NCBI GenBank assembly: GCA_943737045.1
Contig: CALSFV010000004.1
Coordinates: 383,501-447,500, forward strand
Length of the DNA stretch: 64,000 nucleotides
Reading direction: 5' to 3'
Origin: Parapristionchus giblindavisi
Lineage: Eukaryota; Nematoda; Chromadorea; Rhabditida; Diplogasteridae
The notes beneath the pieces are model-generated. The model saw only the letters and a list, made by a program, of their open reading frames with translations. It was not told the origin of the DNA and searched no databases. Both the position numbers and the translations under genes were made by a program. Positions within the stretch are counted from its first letter, which is position 1, and every line of letters starts with the position of its first letter. This document shows positions 11,003 through 23,293 of the stretch, piece after piece.

Positions 11003-11406
11003 AGCTTGAAGCAAACCTCCTCTGCTACTGAATGAAGAATTATGAAGAAGGATGGACTACTTCGTATAATTGAATCCGTGGCATATTTACTATGGTAATG
11101 TTAATTAAATAAGTTTCTTTTCGTCATCTTTGACTTCGAAAATGACTCTCCTTCGTATATTGTTTAAAAATAGCTTATTGTTGGCTCATACTGGTTTTTT
11201 CCTACAATGTTCGCTAAAAGTTGATTTATCTATTTGTATTATTGATTATTTATTGCATTTTTTTAAAATTTGAATTTTATTTACATTATCTTCAGGGAGC
11301 CACTTCGGACGGAGTAAAGATACGTACGTAGATTGTTAATTACATTCTTATCATCATGATAGTATTATTATCATGATGAATATTCATGCACTTTTCATGC
11401 AAATTA

Positions 11407-11642
11407 GCGAGCGTATAAAAAATCACTTGTTTTATTTGTAGTAGAGACTATTTCTTGTTTTGCATGGTTCAGAAATTATGCCGATCTCTTTTTATAAAAT
11501 AGCGCGCGGCGAAGGTCAGCCGGGTTAGGTGAGAGGCAGCGGATAGAAAATCGAGAGGCGGGGCGAGATCTAGCCTTTGGGCGACTTCCGTTCATTAGCG
11601 CCCAGTGTCATTTTCCTATGCAAGTACATTTTATACGCACAA
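11407..11642. repeat. 236-bp TA-type MITE with GC-rich core
   Basis: Imperfect inverted ends (CGTATAAAA..ACTTG), TA at 11405-11406 and 11643-11644. Unit 2 near 28735 is the empty site (gcaaattattaac). The core contains agcgcgcggcgaaggtcag and gaggcggggcgaga. A relative lies at 12948-13225. Confidence 0.6.
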
Positions 11643-11684
11643 TATTAACAATGATTTATCGATACACTCATTCAGAGTAGAATA

Positions 11685-11860
11685 TTAACCGAAGGTTGCA
11701 GTGATCAAGCAATTAGATGGCAATACGTTTCCATTATAGATCCATCCAGTTTCTCCACATTGCATCTCTACTTCGTCATTCTGAGGCAGCCATTGACCAT
11801 CACATTGAATCTTTAATATTTCTTGATCAATTAATGTCCCTACACAATTTTTTTGTTTTT

Positions 11861-11937
<77 letters not shown>

Positions 11938-12762
11938 CACTTTAATATTTCTGATAAATTTCAAGTGTGATATTGAATTATTATTGTAAGATAACCTACC
12001 AGAAACTTGTAATCTGTTTTGAGGACGCCCATATATACACACTCCTCACAATCATCGCCTAAGAAGTCATAGACAGCCTTAGCGTCGCAATCCTTCGACG
12101 GAACGCACTCCAATGTGCGTTTTAACAGAGTACAAGCTGAAAGCCAAGGATCATCTGCCATTGACGGCTTAATATATATCAATGAGAAATAACATGCTCG
12201 AATGACAAAATAAGATAATTTCGAAACCTACCAATCTCAGGTTCAGATTCCTGTGGACATTCATATTTCAATTGAATAGTAACCAAACCGTCACAGGCAC
12301 GATCATTTATTCTTCCAAGCATAACACAGTTTCGAGTTCCTCTACCAAAGTACACTGCACGACATTCATCCTGCAAAATTTATACAAATAGACACTAGAA
12401 AAACGTGTCAAAACATCACAACCTCATGTGAAATATATGTTATCTTTGTGCTATATTTGACACTTTTTAGGTATTACTTTTTCAGTTGTATTTTCGGTTT
12501 ACACTTTTTTCTCTGTGTGTATAAAACTGATCATAATATGGCGACTCACACTGTGCGAACAAAGTTGTTGGCATGACTCCTGTGTATAGTCAGGATGAAG
12601 AGACAGGACCACTCGGGCTTTAATCTCCTGCGTCTCTTGGTAAAAGAAGTTAGATGATATCACCTCAAATAGCACGCATTATTTACAGTTGGACGTACAA
12701 AGTAAAATTACCTGATGGAACAGAATCGTAGATATGGCAAGATATGAAGTTTTATTTGGCAT
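11685..12762 (-). CDS. small secreted cysteine-rich protein, unit 1 third member
   Basis: Complete five-exon model with consistent phases: 12712-12762 (MPNKTSYLAISTILFHQ, signal-like), 12550-12663 (VISSNFFYQETQEIK..SCQQLCSHS), 12232-12370 (DECRAVYFGRGTRNCVMLG..CDGLVTIQLKYEC), 12000-12136 (ACTLLKRTLECVPSKDC) and 11685-11810 (IQCDGQWLP..QCGETGWIYNG..NCLITATFG, stop). About 190 residues. Exons 2-3 form the PAN/CW-like module and exon 5 the C-terminal CDGQW/WIYNG module. Exon 4 lacks the CxxC seen in the plus-strand gene and has ECV instead. Its tandem partner in unit 2 is 28778-30164. Intron 4 contains an (AT)n tract. Likely secreted; function unknown. No disabling change was seen. Confidence 0.7.
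11873..11935. repeat. (AT)n microsatellite in intron 4
   Basis: About 31 AT dinucleotides preceded by a short CA run. It lies between exons 11685-11810 and 12000-12136. Confidence 0.95.
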
Positions 12763-12840
12763 TATAATTTTTTTCTTTTACTGGGACTGAATAAAGACTA
12801 AAGTAGAATGGAATATTTCATATAGAGGAATCCGTGGGCT

Positions 12841-12865
12841 AATTTACCATGGTAATGTCAATTAG
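12841..12865 (-). promoter_or_regulatory. conserved CCATGG-centred upstream box
   Basis: aatttaccatggtaatgtca, 80 bp upstream of the start codon at 12762. It matches the box upstream of 30164 and, inverted, that upstream of 3437. Candidate promoter element only. Confidence 0.3.
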
Positions 12866-12947
12866 ATTTGTTTATTTTCATAATCTTATAATTCGCAGGA
12901 CTGCGTTATAATAATAATATTTATGCGTTTTGCAAGAAAACACGGTA

Positions 12948-13225
12948 TTGACCGTATAAAATACACTTGTTTATTTGGTACGAGAGTAGCCAACCACTCC
13001 CATAAGAGACTTTCTTGTTTTGCACGGTTCAGAAACTATGCCGATATCTTTTATATATAATATAGCGCGCGGCGAAGGTCAGCCGGGTTAGAGAGAGGCA
13101 GCGGAGAGACAATCGAGAGGCGGGGCGAGATGTAGAAGGCTACATCTCGATCGCCTCTCGATTTTGACTTCCGTTCGTTAGCACCATTTGTCATCTTCTT
13201 ATGCAAGTACATTTTATACGCACAA
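12948..13225. repeat. 278-bp TA-type MITE, relative of 11407-11642
   Basis: Ends TTGACCGTATAAAAT and, inverted, TTGTGCGTATAAAAT, flanked by TA at 12946-12947 and 13226-13227. The same GC-rich core occurs (gcgcgcggcgaaggtcag). It also holds an internal small hairpin gatgtagaaggctacatc. Confidence 0.6.
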
Positions 13226-13359
13226 TACAGAAGAGATAAATAAATAAAATTATATCGAATGATTGATGATGGACATTTGACAAAACTATGAAACATGAAC
13301 ATTGAAGAAGGTGCAATGTGCAGATGGGATAAGGCAAATATTATTCTTGTCAATTTTAC

Positions 13360-13950
13360 TCAGAAAAAACTGAAAGTAATCCGGGTTTTCGGTTGCACTA
13401 GGAGCCTTGCCGCCGTGGGAAAGAAGCTATTATGCCTGTAATGAAATCGTGAGCCTGGGTTGTTGAAATAGAGACCATTATGGGTGATATAAGGGCGAAA
13501 GTAGTGAGGTTTCATATTTGAGATCCTATATTTACCTCTGATAAATTTCATTGCAGCTTTGATATCTATTTCTTCTCTACGCTTTTCAAGAGTATCTAAA
13601 TTTAGTTGTTTATTCCTAAGGGAAAGTTTCGGCATCGAATCCCACGCTGTATTAAAACAGCGCTTGAATACTCGTCTAGTGAAATAATTCTGTACTCGTT
13701 CTAGGATCTTTTTGTCACCTTTTTGGTATGGATTAAAAACTGTAGATGCACTTTCAAGTATGGGCCTTATATATATATTGAATAAGTTTTTACTAGGGCG
13801 GTTGCATTTTTGGTGCGCAGAACTCTTAGGATTATGTGGCATGCAGTTTTCGCTTTTGTACATGTTTGCCTGCTGTGGGTAGAGAAAGTTAGGGTCTTCT
13901 GAATGAGGAAGCCAAGATCCTTAACCAAATCTCTTATGTTTCTTCTTCTT
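13360..13950 (-). mobile_element. LINE fragment (post-RT region), different subfamily
   Basis: The reverse strand reads VKDLGFLIQKTLTFSTH, then, after a break near 13863, YIRPILESASTVFNP, KILERVQNYFTRRVFKR and TAARLLVQPKT. This is the C-terminal part of a non-LTR polymerase. It is more diverged than the 3678-6290 family and has lost the catalytic part. Confidence 0.7.
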
Positions 13951-14515
13951 GCGTGTATTGCTGCATGTGTTATAATCTTGTGTTCAACCTATAGTATCAA
14001 GTTTACCGGCTGAAATAACATTGATTATTGTTATTCGAGATCAGACGTTGCTGAAATCAAACATGTTTGTGGCAACGGATTGCAATTGTAGATTCTATAT
14101 TCTGCTTAATATTGTCTACTATTGATATTCCAATCGTAGGTGCAGTATAATATGCGCTCGCGGAAAATGAAATATGTAAGCCCTTGGTCTCGAAACCATG
14201 GTTTTAGTGCCAAACATTCTTTCCTATTCAGTCTCTCTCATTGTCAGAAAGAACACAATGATCACGATCAACTATATTTGGCCCAAAATATATATATAGG
14301 CTAATTGATATTTATAATTAAAAAAGAACAGTTTTCAGGTACTTGGCATTTACAGATTAGTCAAATAGTTTTTTTTGTAGGAAAAATACTCCCTTTTCAA
14401 TAACTCTTACGTTTTTTTTTGTAAAAATCTATAACGTACAAAACCAAATATACATAAAGATTTATCGAAACAATGTAAAATAATTATTAAAATGATTAAA
14501 GATTAAGTGCATCGT
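13951..14515. other. intergenic sequence homologous to 30340-30520 and 31763-31920
   Basis: It shares a long collinear stretch with unit 2 (caacattgattattgttattc region; ggtctcgaaaccatggttt box at about 14185). Unit 2 carries a hAT-type MITE insertion inside this homology. No coding exon seen. Confidence 0.5.
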
Positions 14516-15561
14516 TTATGTTGATGTCACCGTGATAAGACATGTTGAAGACAACGGACTTCCATTATATATCCATTGTACTTCATCATTACAGGTTACA
14601 ACTTGATCATTCTGAGGCATCCATTGGCCATCACATTGAATCTGACAAGTTAATAAAAATAAAATAGAAGTAACAAATATTCAAAAGCTCTAATAATTAA
14701 TGTGCACATATTTCACATAAATTGACGCGCATACACATAGATTATATGTCATAGAAAACGAGGAGAAAAGGATCAATGAGCGGAGAAGAGACAGTTGGGA
14801 AAAAAACTTACCAGTAATGTGTATTGTTCTTTGATAATTCCTATATACATGCAATCATCGAGGAACACTTGAGGCATCGAATCATCACAGATAATCGATA
14901 GTGGCTATATTCACAATAGGAATACCCGTACCCTAGTAGAACACCTAACAGATGATTAGCAGATAAAATAAGGTTGTGAACCTCTTGGATAAATGATAAA
15001 GAACAGGGTAAGCGTAAAAGAACAAGACTTTATTCGAGAAAATACAGTCAACGATTGGTCAACGAAACACAATGATGAAACCAATTGTGATAGCGAAGAT
15101 CGTTCTAGAACGATCCTATATTATCCACGAAACATTCAATACAAAGAAATAACACTGCAACAATATTAAAAACCGATAAAAACACAAAACAATTTTAAAA
15201 TCGAGTTTTAAATAATTTGCTCCGCGAGTAATGAGTTCCAGATTATTACGGGGGCACACTTTATACTTTCCTAATTAGGGTCCTTAATCAAATTTTATCT
15301 AATTAGGTTCCACTAATCACTTTTTCATCAAATTTAGTTTCGATTTTTCATGCTGTGAGAACTCAGTTGAAATCACCTAAATATTCACTAATTATTTTAC
15401 AACAGAAAATTCAGGCGAATAGTATTCATTGTGTGCCTTTAATGAGAGAAGTATTCTTGCAATTATCGATAAATATTTTCTAAAGTATAAACAACTTTTA
15501 ATTGATATTTTTCTACCTGATGTAACAAAATAGAAGAGCAAATAAAGTAGATCCGGATCAT
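14516..15561 (-). pseudogene. cysteine-rich secreted-protein gene, unit 1 fourth member, gutted
   Basis: Remaining pieces: first exon 15517-15561 (MIRIYFICSSILLHQ), start of exon 2 near 15345-15383 (VISTEF then divergence), the 3' part of exon 4 at about 14817-14905 (ICDDSMPQVFLDDCMYIG..YTLL) and an intact-looking last exon 14516-14641 (IQCDGQWMPQND..WIYNGSPLSSTCLIT, stop). The PAN-like exon 3 and half of exon 4 are absent, replaced by unrelated LTR-like sequence (about 14906-15344). The intact equivalent in unit 2 is 35079-37018. Clearly non-functional as a whole. Confidence 0.6.
14906..15344 (-). mobile_element. solo-LTR-like insertion
   Basis: This stretch replaces exon sequence of the family pseudogene. 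On the minus strand it carries an AATAAAG signal followed by a T-rich region, and a small palindrome (gatcgttctagaacgatc), in an arrangement reminiscent of an LTR. Exact ends and target duplication could not be fixed. Confidence 0.35.
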
Positions 15562-16560
15562 TGAGTCCTGTGAGACTGGAGAAGAAGGCTACATATTTGG
15601 CACAGGCAAAAACCATGGTTTCGAGACTATTATTTCATTCTTTCATGAAGCGGAAAATATCCTCCTTTCTCCAACGAGAGAGAAATAACTTTCCAGTGTG
15701 TGCATAGACAAAAATTGATTTAAAGAGAAATATTGCCATTTAGAGGTTTTAAAATTGTGAAGTAATGCAATTTTTAGGTTCTTAACAACCGCTTACAAGA
15801 TATTTTATTGATGGATATGTAGAGATCTGCATTTGTGCAATTGCACGCCCGGTCGACCAATGTTCGACGTTAAAATGATGAAAAGTCATTCTGCGCGATT
15901 TTGACTCTTAATTTCCTGCAAAGTCGCGCATTTTGGTATCATTTTCAAGCCATTTCAGGCTTCATATCGGTTGTTTTTAACCGTTTCCGAAAGTCGTATT
16001 ACTGGGGTTCCTCTAAATTCAAGCTTTTTTTGAAACACTATTCCAGACACAAAATCGACACCTATGAGCGACAAAATTTTTTCACTCGCGAAGTCTGTTT
16101 GATCGTCTCGTTTTTCTATGAATGAGCGAGGTCCTGGCACCCTTTCGTCTATTTGCCCACAACTGGCACGAGCTTACATCCATTAAACTCATTAGCGTGT
16201 CCCAAGCGTCAAAAACCCATGGAAAGTTCAGAAATCGTCATTGTTATGTATTTGTCGGCACAACAAGTAGTAGTAGTATAGAGACTTTATTAGAGAGAGG
16301 GAAACAGTATCACCGGTACATGGGAATGAAAAGAACAAGAATGATGAATGACCAATAATAGACAGCACGTCAACTACGATGTCATTTACATAGCATAGGG
16401 AAATATGGCCATGCAAATGTGCATGCTAAGGTACAGTTTGGTTATGATAATAGACTTTGGAGAGTGCATAACAGTTATGTCCAATTCTTTATCTATTACT
16501 CTGTTACTATCTATTATTACTATCTCTCTCTCTCATTGATATGGGCATCTTCGGGGAATC
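15562..16560. other. intergenic region, start of the B/C receptor homology block
   Basis: From about 16008 it aligns with 37956-38359. Around 16262-16330 a minus-strand aataaagtctctatactactac looks like a non-LTR 3' end and tail. At 16430 lies the empty site of the DIRS-type element inserted at 38360. No gene recognised. Confidence 0.45.
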
Positions 16561-16925
16561 TTTCACCATTTCATATACATACGATGGAATAAATAACAAT
16601 CAAAAATACAAACATGTTTACAGTGAAGTCTGTTTTCTTTGAATAAATATATAAAAAAGGAGTTCAAAAAAAATGCCACAATGGTGAGGAATGACCATGC
16701 TTGGATGATAATAATAATGGCTTCGATCGGAAGCGAATTGTAGCTGTAGGCCGACAGATATTCGATAACTTCTCGATCTCTATTGGTGTATTTTCTCCAC
16801 CAATATGATTCTATCTGAAAGAAGAAACGCAGGTTCAATAATGCACTTTGGTTTGTTAGAATTTTGCTAACTTTAGGTTTAAAATTAGAATAAAGCACAT
16901 TTGAAAGAAGTAATTATGCTTAACG

Positions 16926-17040
16926 TGGCATCCCGAGCTAATTTTATACTATCAGCTCTGGCCACACTCTCTTGCTTGCTTTGGGTAGGAAAGAGTGTGG
17001 TGAGAGCTGTGAGTAAAATTTGCTCGGGTGTGACTTTAAA
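16926..17040. repeat. about 115-bp intronic hairpin element
   Basis: Inverted halves: gtggcatcccgagctaattt ... gctcgggtgtgac, with gctctggccacactctc against aagagtgtggtgagagc. Located in the last intron of receptor B. Relatives at 41587-41704, 51866-51975, 52826-52915 and 53105-53195. Confidence 0.6.
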
Positions 17041-17723
17041 TGATGTAAAGCCCATCAATGAATCGATCACATTTACAAAATATAAGTGCGTTTCGCACTT
17101 TGTCACCACAATAGGGAAGAGAAAAAATTGAAAAACGATATTCCAAGTCTTTGCATAACATCAAACCTTTTCCACTCCTGCCAATTTTAAAATGGCTTGA
17201 TAAAAAAACTTGCGTCTTTTGCCTTTCAGCATCTCTCGGTTGTGATAAAAAACCTGAAAATATTTTTTGATTCGATCTGTTTACATATATTCAATGTAAA
17301 GAATGAAAAGCTGATCCCAAAAATCACTTGGTCGGGTGAGAACCGATGAATGAAAATTGGTTGAATGAGAACTATTTGCATGCGAGAGACAAGCGCTAAT
17401 GAATAGACAAGGTATGCAAATAGTTATTGGAGTGTAGGTTCTCATTCAACAGTTTTTATCCGACATACTCCGGTATTTCAAAACTAGTAGTTTACTTATC
17501 ATCCCCACATGAAGTAGACTTACAAGTCTATTCCTAATTAGACGTAAGTTTACTGCAAGTATATAACTGTAGTAAATTTCGTCAAATGTTCTTTCACTTG
17601 TAGTAAACGTGCAGTAAACTTCTAGTCAGTGACGTAACGTAATTTTTTTCTTCTCTAATTTATTTTTCAATACATTATATTACGTACCGCCGCGATGGGT
17701 ATTCCGTAGCCCGCTTTTCTTAT

Positions 17724-19188
17724 CATGCATCTCGCCTAAGAATTGACCGAAATCAACAGATTTACTACACACTTTTGAGTTGACCCCCACTTTTCTCCAC
17801 TGTTTTCGATAGGCATGTGGTAGGACATCACTAATCCAGAGTAGTAAGGATGGTAGATCACGCACCTCTCCAGGAGCTCACGTCAAAGTTCGTCGTTGAG
17901 GCTCTTTCCGATGCGATTTTCTCGGTTCACAGTGGAGCTATGAAAAAGTTTCCAACAGATGAAATGTGTATTTTCTCGAGTACTTTCAGATAAAAATGTG
18001 AAAATTCAACTTTTTAGTTTTTCGCTCCCTAAGAAATTGATCGCGTTCCGTAGTCCCGGGAAAGATTTTTTTATAGTCTCAATCGATAGAGCTCGTTCAC
18101 AGCTTTCATTTAAGCTCTTGGGAGACGATTTTCATGGGGATTTGACTGAATTACGTCCAAAAAACTGCATTTGAATGCTGGTAGATCACTAATAGTCGCT
18201 TTGATCTACTCGCTATTGTCGGCACCTTGACAGGATTGTCCTGTAACATACGGGAGAATGGGCTGAGGATCATTTTGATGTCGAGTCGCTCTCTCATGTT
18301 CGTTTTGCACTCGCTGCAGCCAAACCAGCGAAAGGAGTCCCTTCTGATAATTTCTGGTATTGATTGACCGATGAATACTGAAGATATATTCAAGTTATCG
18401 CTATCTGGCTCTCTGGCCAAGTGATCTATATTTCTCGAAGAATTCCAGAGCGCGGTTTCGTTGGACTAAACCTATCCCATTCGAAGCAGCCATCTCGGAT
18501 GCTCATTTACTGGTCCGAACTGGAACATTCTCTCATATCTTCAGCATTCATCGATCAATCAATACCAGGAACCATCAGAAGGGACTAATTTCGCTGGTTT
18601 GGCTGCAGCGAGAACAAAACGAGCTTGGGTGAGTGACTCGATGTCAAAATGATCCTCAGCCCATTCTCCCGTATGTTACAGGACAATCCTGTCAAGGTGC
18701 CGGCAATTTCGAGTAGATCAAAGCGACTATTAGTGATCTACCAACATTCAAATGCAGTTTTTTGGATGTAATTCAGCCAAATCCCCATGAAAATCGTCTC
18801 CCAAGAGCTTAAATGAAAGCTGTGAACGAGCTCTATCGATTGAGACTATGAAAAATCTTTCCCGGGACTATGGAACGCGATCAATTTCTTAGGGAGCGAA
18901 AAATTAAAAAGTTGAAATTTCACATTTTTATCTGAAAGTACTCGAGAAAATACACATTTCATCTGTTGGAAACTTTTTCATAGCTCTACTGTGGACCGAG
19001 AAAATCGCATCGGAAAGAGTCTCAACGACGAACTTTGACGTGAGCTCCTGGAGAGGTGCGTGATCTACCATCCTTACTACTCTGGATTAGTGATGTCCGA
19101 CCCAATGCCTATCGAAAACAGTGGAGAAAAGTGGGGGTCAACTCAAAAGTGTGTAGTAGAATCGGTCAATTTTTAGGCGAGATGCGTG
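17724..19188. mobile_element. 1.47-kb foldback element inserted in a receptor B coding exon
   Basis: Ends CATGCATCTCGCC and, inverted, CACGCATCTCGCC. TTAT occurs on both sides (17720-17723, 19189-19192). Copy C (about 42468) is the empty site, cttttcttataagac. The arms are near-perfect inverted repeats of roughly 700 bp with almost no spacer. No transposase. The superfamily is not assigned; a 4-bp TTAT duplication is unusual. Confidence 0.75.
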
Positions 19189-19900
19189 TTATAAGACTAT
19201 TAGGCGGGAAGGACCGATAATCACTCAGATCTATCCTATAAATGTAGAGGATAATCTCCAGATGGATTTGATATTTACAACGGGTTCTCGATGGACTTTC
19301 GCATTCGGTTAATAGAAAAAAGTGCTAGAAATGAAGCATGAACGACAAAGCCTATGGCACGGACAGCGAGAAAAGATGCCCTTATCGGAGAGATTGCCGG
19401 TATGCTTTTACAAGATAAAATAGCAAGCTTAAATGTGAACCTACCGTCTTAGACGGCACAGTTCCTGCTTGTTTGACTCTCTCGCTTCTCCAGATAGGGT
19501 TAAATAGTAGTTGTCGTACCAGTAAACCCGATCCTGCGTGCAGAACTGGAAAATATAAATAATTTATCTGCGCCCGAGGCGCAACGAGACATGATACATT
19601 TAGGTATTGATTTATCTAAGAACACGGTGCACAACGAGAAGTGTTGCATCGAAGGGAAATATTGATTTTACTCACGTTTTACACGCACATTATACGCCAG
19701 AAAAGTTGCTCATGTGTTCGTGTATTTACATTTTTCAAAGTGGAAAAAAACTGGAAAAGTAATATCATACTGTTTGAAATGCCCGGGCGAGATCCGTTTG
19801 TACGATCAGTTGAGGATCAGTGTATCGATTTAGCACCGGCCTCCCAAAGAATTCGACCATCTGTAATATCCATTATTAATTCAAAAATATTAAAAGCTTA

Positions 19901-20250
19901 CAAGGGAAGCACAACAGGAAACAGAAACAATTCCGAAAGCGACCTAAAAGGGTGGCTAGGGTTGAGGGGGAGAAAATAGTTTCAAAAATTGCTTAGCTGA
20001 TCCACCAATCCATATTTTCAATTGATACACTTTATCATGAGCGGTTTATTTTAGCATAAAATTTTTACTACTATGTTGAGGAACGCGTAGGGCATTTTAG
20101 CTGCGAACGTGTAATATATCGATTGAAAATATCGAATGGTTGATCAGCTAAGCAACTTTTGAAACCATTTTTGGACCTTCCCCTCTCAACCCTTGCAAAC
20201 CATATAGGTCGCTTTCGGATTTTTTTCCGTTTCCTGTTGTGCTTCCCTTG
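19901..20250. repeat. 350-bp PIF/Harbinger-like MITE (TTA duplication)
   Basis: CAAGGGAAGCACAACAGG at the left and its inverse at the right, with TTA at 19898-19900 and 20251-20253. Copy C carries the same insertion at about 43180-43513 with an eroded right end, so it predates the B/C split. Confidence 0.7.
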
Positions 20251-20349
20251 TTAATGCCTCATCCCATGCTTTTTTTGAAACTGTCACTGCATATGTCTAT
20301 GAGAGAGCATGGTCAGTGCGGAGAGTCGGATTAGCTTGGGTATTACTTA

Positions 20350-20791
20350 CTAGGGAATGGTTTCTTTGATGGTTGAAATTACAGGGAGTGACCTACATAG
20401 GAATATTCAGCATGGTCGACTTAGTAAGAATCAACTTTTGAAAGTTGCCATTGATCGATTTTTTAACGAAACCCGTCGCATTTCCGCCTCACGAAAGACA
20501 GCCAAAAAAAGATTTTTGGACTTGATTTCCACTGAAAGAGCATTTTTTTGCTTGAATTACAATGCAGACATGAAATGCTGCCGGGGGAATCGAACTCGTG
20601 TTCAAAAAGTGAAAAAAAGAAAAAAATCAACTTTTTAGCTGTCTTTCGTGCGGCGGATATGCGACGAGTTTCGTTTAAAAAATCGATCAATGGCAACTTT
20701 TAAAAGTTGATTCTTACTAAGTCGACCATGCTGAATATTGCTATGTAGGTCACTCCCCGTAATTTCAACCATCAAAGAAACCATTCCCTAG
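20350..20791. repeat. 442-bp PIF/Harbinger-like MITE (TTA duplication), absent from copy C
   Basis: CTAGGGAATGGTTTCTTTG with exact inverse at the right end, TTA at 20347-20349 and 20792-20794. Copy C at about 43606 is the empty site (attacttaatgag). Long arms (about 150 bp). The centre contains a tRNA B-box-like gggaatcgaactcgtgttc. Confidence 0.75.
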
Positions 20792-21367
20792 TTAATGAGT
20801 GTCCTATGCTATGTAATTTGAAGCTCGCTTTGCTATCGAACCGTGAAGTTGCAAATTATGTTTCGATGTACCCATTTGTGCTTGCTTTTGCCTATTTGAT
20901 ACCTACTTCTTCATCTTTCGGTGAGTCATCAGAAGGTGCCAGCATACTCCACAGTCCTTTTCGAAGATCTTCAACCATTCTGCTCATCGTCCTGTAAAAG
21001 AATATCTCAATTTAGCTACCCACTCTCTCAATTCTTGATCGCTTCCTTTGAGTGCGAGAATTGCGTAGAAACTACAGTGAAATTAGCATTGGGTTCCATC
21101 AATTAAATATCGGTACTCAATTCGACAAAGGAAGTGTCCCAAGAAAACAGAGCAATGACTTACTTCGGTTTAGCTGCTGAAGCCACTGCCATGTATCCTG
21201 CAAATCCGGCGTTGTAGGCGGTTAGAATAATCAAAATACTGAAAATTATGCTACTTTATTTAATTGGTACAATTAATTTTTTTTTCTAGATTTATGCTCC
21301 AGTGTCCCAACGTTAACGGTACTCCCTCTACTTTTTGGGATTGTGAACGTGTACTATTTATTTTTTA

Positions 21368-22335
21368 CATAAGAGAGATTCCTTTACATAAGTGAGATTC
21401 CATCGTTGCTACCATCTAAAGTGTCATGTTGTATGTATGCTGATGACATAAAGTTGTACAGTATAGAGGATCCATCTGCCCTACAAACTGCACTAAATGT
21501 CTTATTCGACTGGTCTCGTTTATGGGGTCTGTCCATGTCGACCACAAAAACAGTAGTAATGCATGTTGGTCCAAACCATCCCAATGTATCTTTCACTCTT
21601 GGACCATCCAACTTACCGCTTGTTTCCACAATAAAAGACTTAGGAGTAACCTATGACAACAAACTTAAATTTGATGAACATATTACTAACATTGCCACTA
21701 AGGCAAAATCGCGGTGCGCCTTCATACTTCGATCTTTTATATCTAAAAACCCTACAGTATATGCACGACTGTTTACAATATATGTGCGACCCATTTTAGA
21801 GTTTTGCTCCGAGTTATGGAATCCCCAGTTAATCATGCACGTATCTAAGATCGAGTCCGTCCTTCGAAATTATTCCAGACACGTGTTTCGGAAGTGCCAC
21901 TTACCGTACGCTGACTACAGCAACCGTCTACTCAAGCTCAACCTCCCCTCATTAGAATGTAGACGAAACCAAAACGACATTATCATGACATATAAGATTA
22001 TCCACAATTTTGTAGACTTAGACCCTCGCTCATTGTTTCTCTTTTCAAATACAATTACTCGTACTCGTGGCCACAATATGAAACTAAGAACCTATCGATC
22101 ATCTTCTTCCCAATATCTTTCATTTATTAGTAATCGAATTGTACCAGTATGGAACTCTTTTGAAAATCATATAGTAACTATACCATACCCTATCACTTTT
22201 TGTTGTTTCGTTAGAAAGCTCCCGCTGTGATCAAGTAATTGCAGTGGATACACCATTTCTTCATATTTTATTTTAACGTTTTCATCTTTCTAATTGTTTG
22301 TCAGGTTAGCAATCTCTCTGTAAGAAATGATAAAA

Positions 22336-22366
<31 letters not shown>
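21368..22366 (+). mobile_element. 5'-truncated LINE fragment, copy B twin of 434-1430
   Basis: The coding part (YADD through the post-RT C-terminus, stop at 22228-22230) matches the copy in unit 1, with an ATT tail one or two units longer. It lies in the same intron position and is inherited by duplication, not a separate insertion. Confidence 0.8.
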
Positions 22367-23293
22367 TATTTGTTTGTTTATCCATCAGATAAGCATAAAT
22401 AATGAAAAATAAAAGCAATATATGAGTATTGTTAAAAATTAATGAGTAAAACACATAAATGTAACCTGAGACAGTATAGTGCACATGTTGATCGATTCGA
22501 AAATTTCATCCCACAGTTGTTGAGAAGATATTGCTTCGGACTGCAACATTAAAAATCTTTAGAATAACAATAAAATGTGATAATTCAATAGTATTTTGAA
22601 ACAAGCTACACGTTTAGAGAGCAGGATGTGTTGAGTATCAGAATTTCAAATTATCTTTTGATATTTTCATTCAATGAAGGATTACCTCGTCTTCCTTCCA
22701 TAGATCATCTTCATTCTCGAATAGACTACAATATTCTCCACTACAAACGTGACCATCAAAGAGATCGCCAGAAGAATAATCATGTCCCATCGGAAGACGA
22801 GGAAACTCTCGATCGATCCATACACAACGGAATCAGCACGTTCGTAGAAATATTCCTGAAGTAGGAAGCAACTGGTATTGTAACAAAAAACGAATAAAAC
22901 TATGTATATGCACGGATTTAGCCCTGCCCGAGTTAACTTGAAACTCTTCACCATAGCCATACTTTCACGTAGACAAAGAAAAAGGTAGATAGCGATGAGT
23001 TTCGAATTAGCTCAAGGGGCGCCTTCAATATATTTAGAAACAGGGAAGGGTGATTAAGCAAAATAAAAATCTACTAGAAGAAGTAATATTCGACTATTGT
23101 GTACGCCGTACATTCCAATATTTGTAGGACTGAAACCTATTTGAATTCATACTTTTTTTAAATCAAGTAATATTTCCAGAAAATAGCAATCTCAATCCGC
23201 AGCAGAGAAATGGTTGCTCATTACATGTTTTGAAAATACTCTTCAAAAATCACATTGATCGTTAGAATCATGAACGAATCATGCTTGATGTAC

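Larger units (their letters stand above)
16563..23022 (-). pseudogene. ionotropic glutamate receptor-like gene, copy B, multiply disabled
   Basis: Exons correspond to exons 3-11 of copy C: 22963-23022, 22686-22855, 22466-22540, 21164-21238, 20907-20991, 19445-19545, exon 9 split (about 19189-19380 and 17690-17723), 17167-17310 and up to 16814. Lesions seen: the first two S1 exons are absent; exon 9 is interrupted by the 1,465-bp foldback at 17724-19188; exon 9 has a 6-T homopolymer out of frame; exon 10 has a nonsense codon directly after LYIEYM; a 10-bp deletion in the last membrane helix replaces the C-terminus. It also carries the same intronic LINE as copy A (about 21368-22366). Copy C is the reference for this reading. 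Confidence 0.75.

Noticed and set aside
20463..20696. Overlapping frames on both strands with near-identical peptides
   Set aside because: They arise from the inverted arms of the 20350-20791 MITE.
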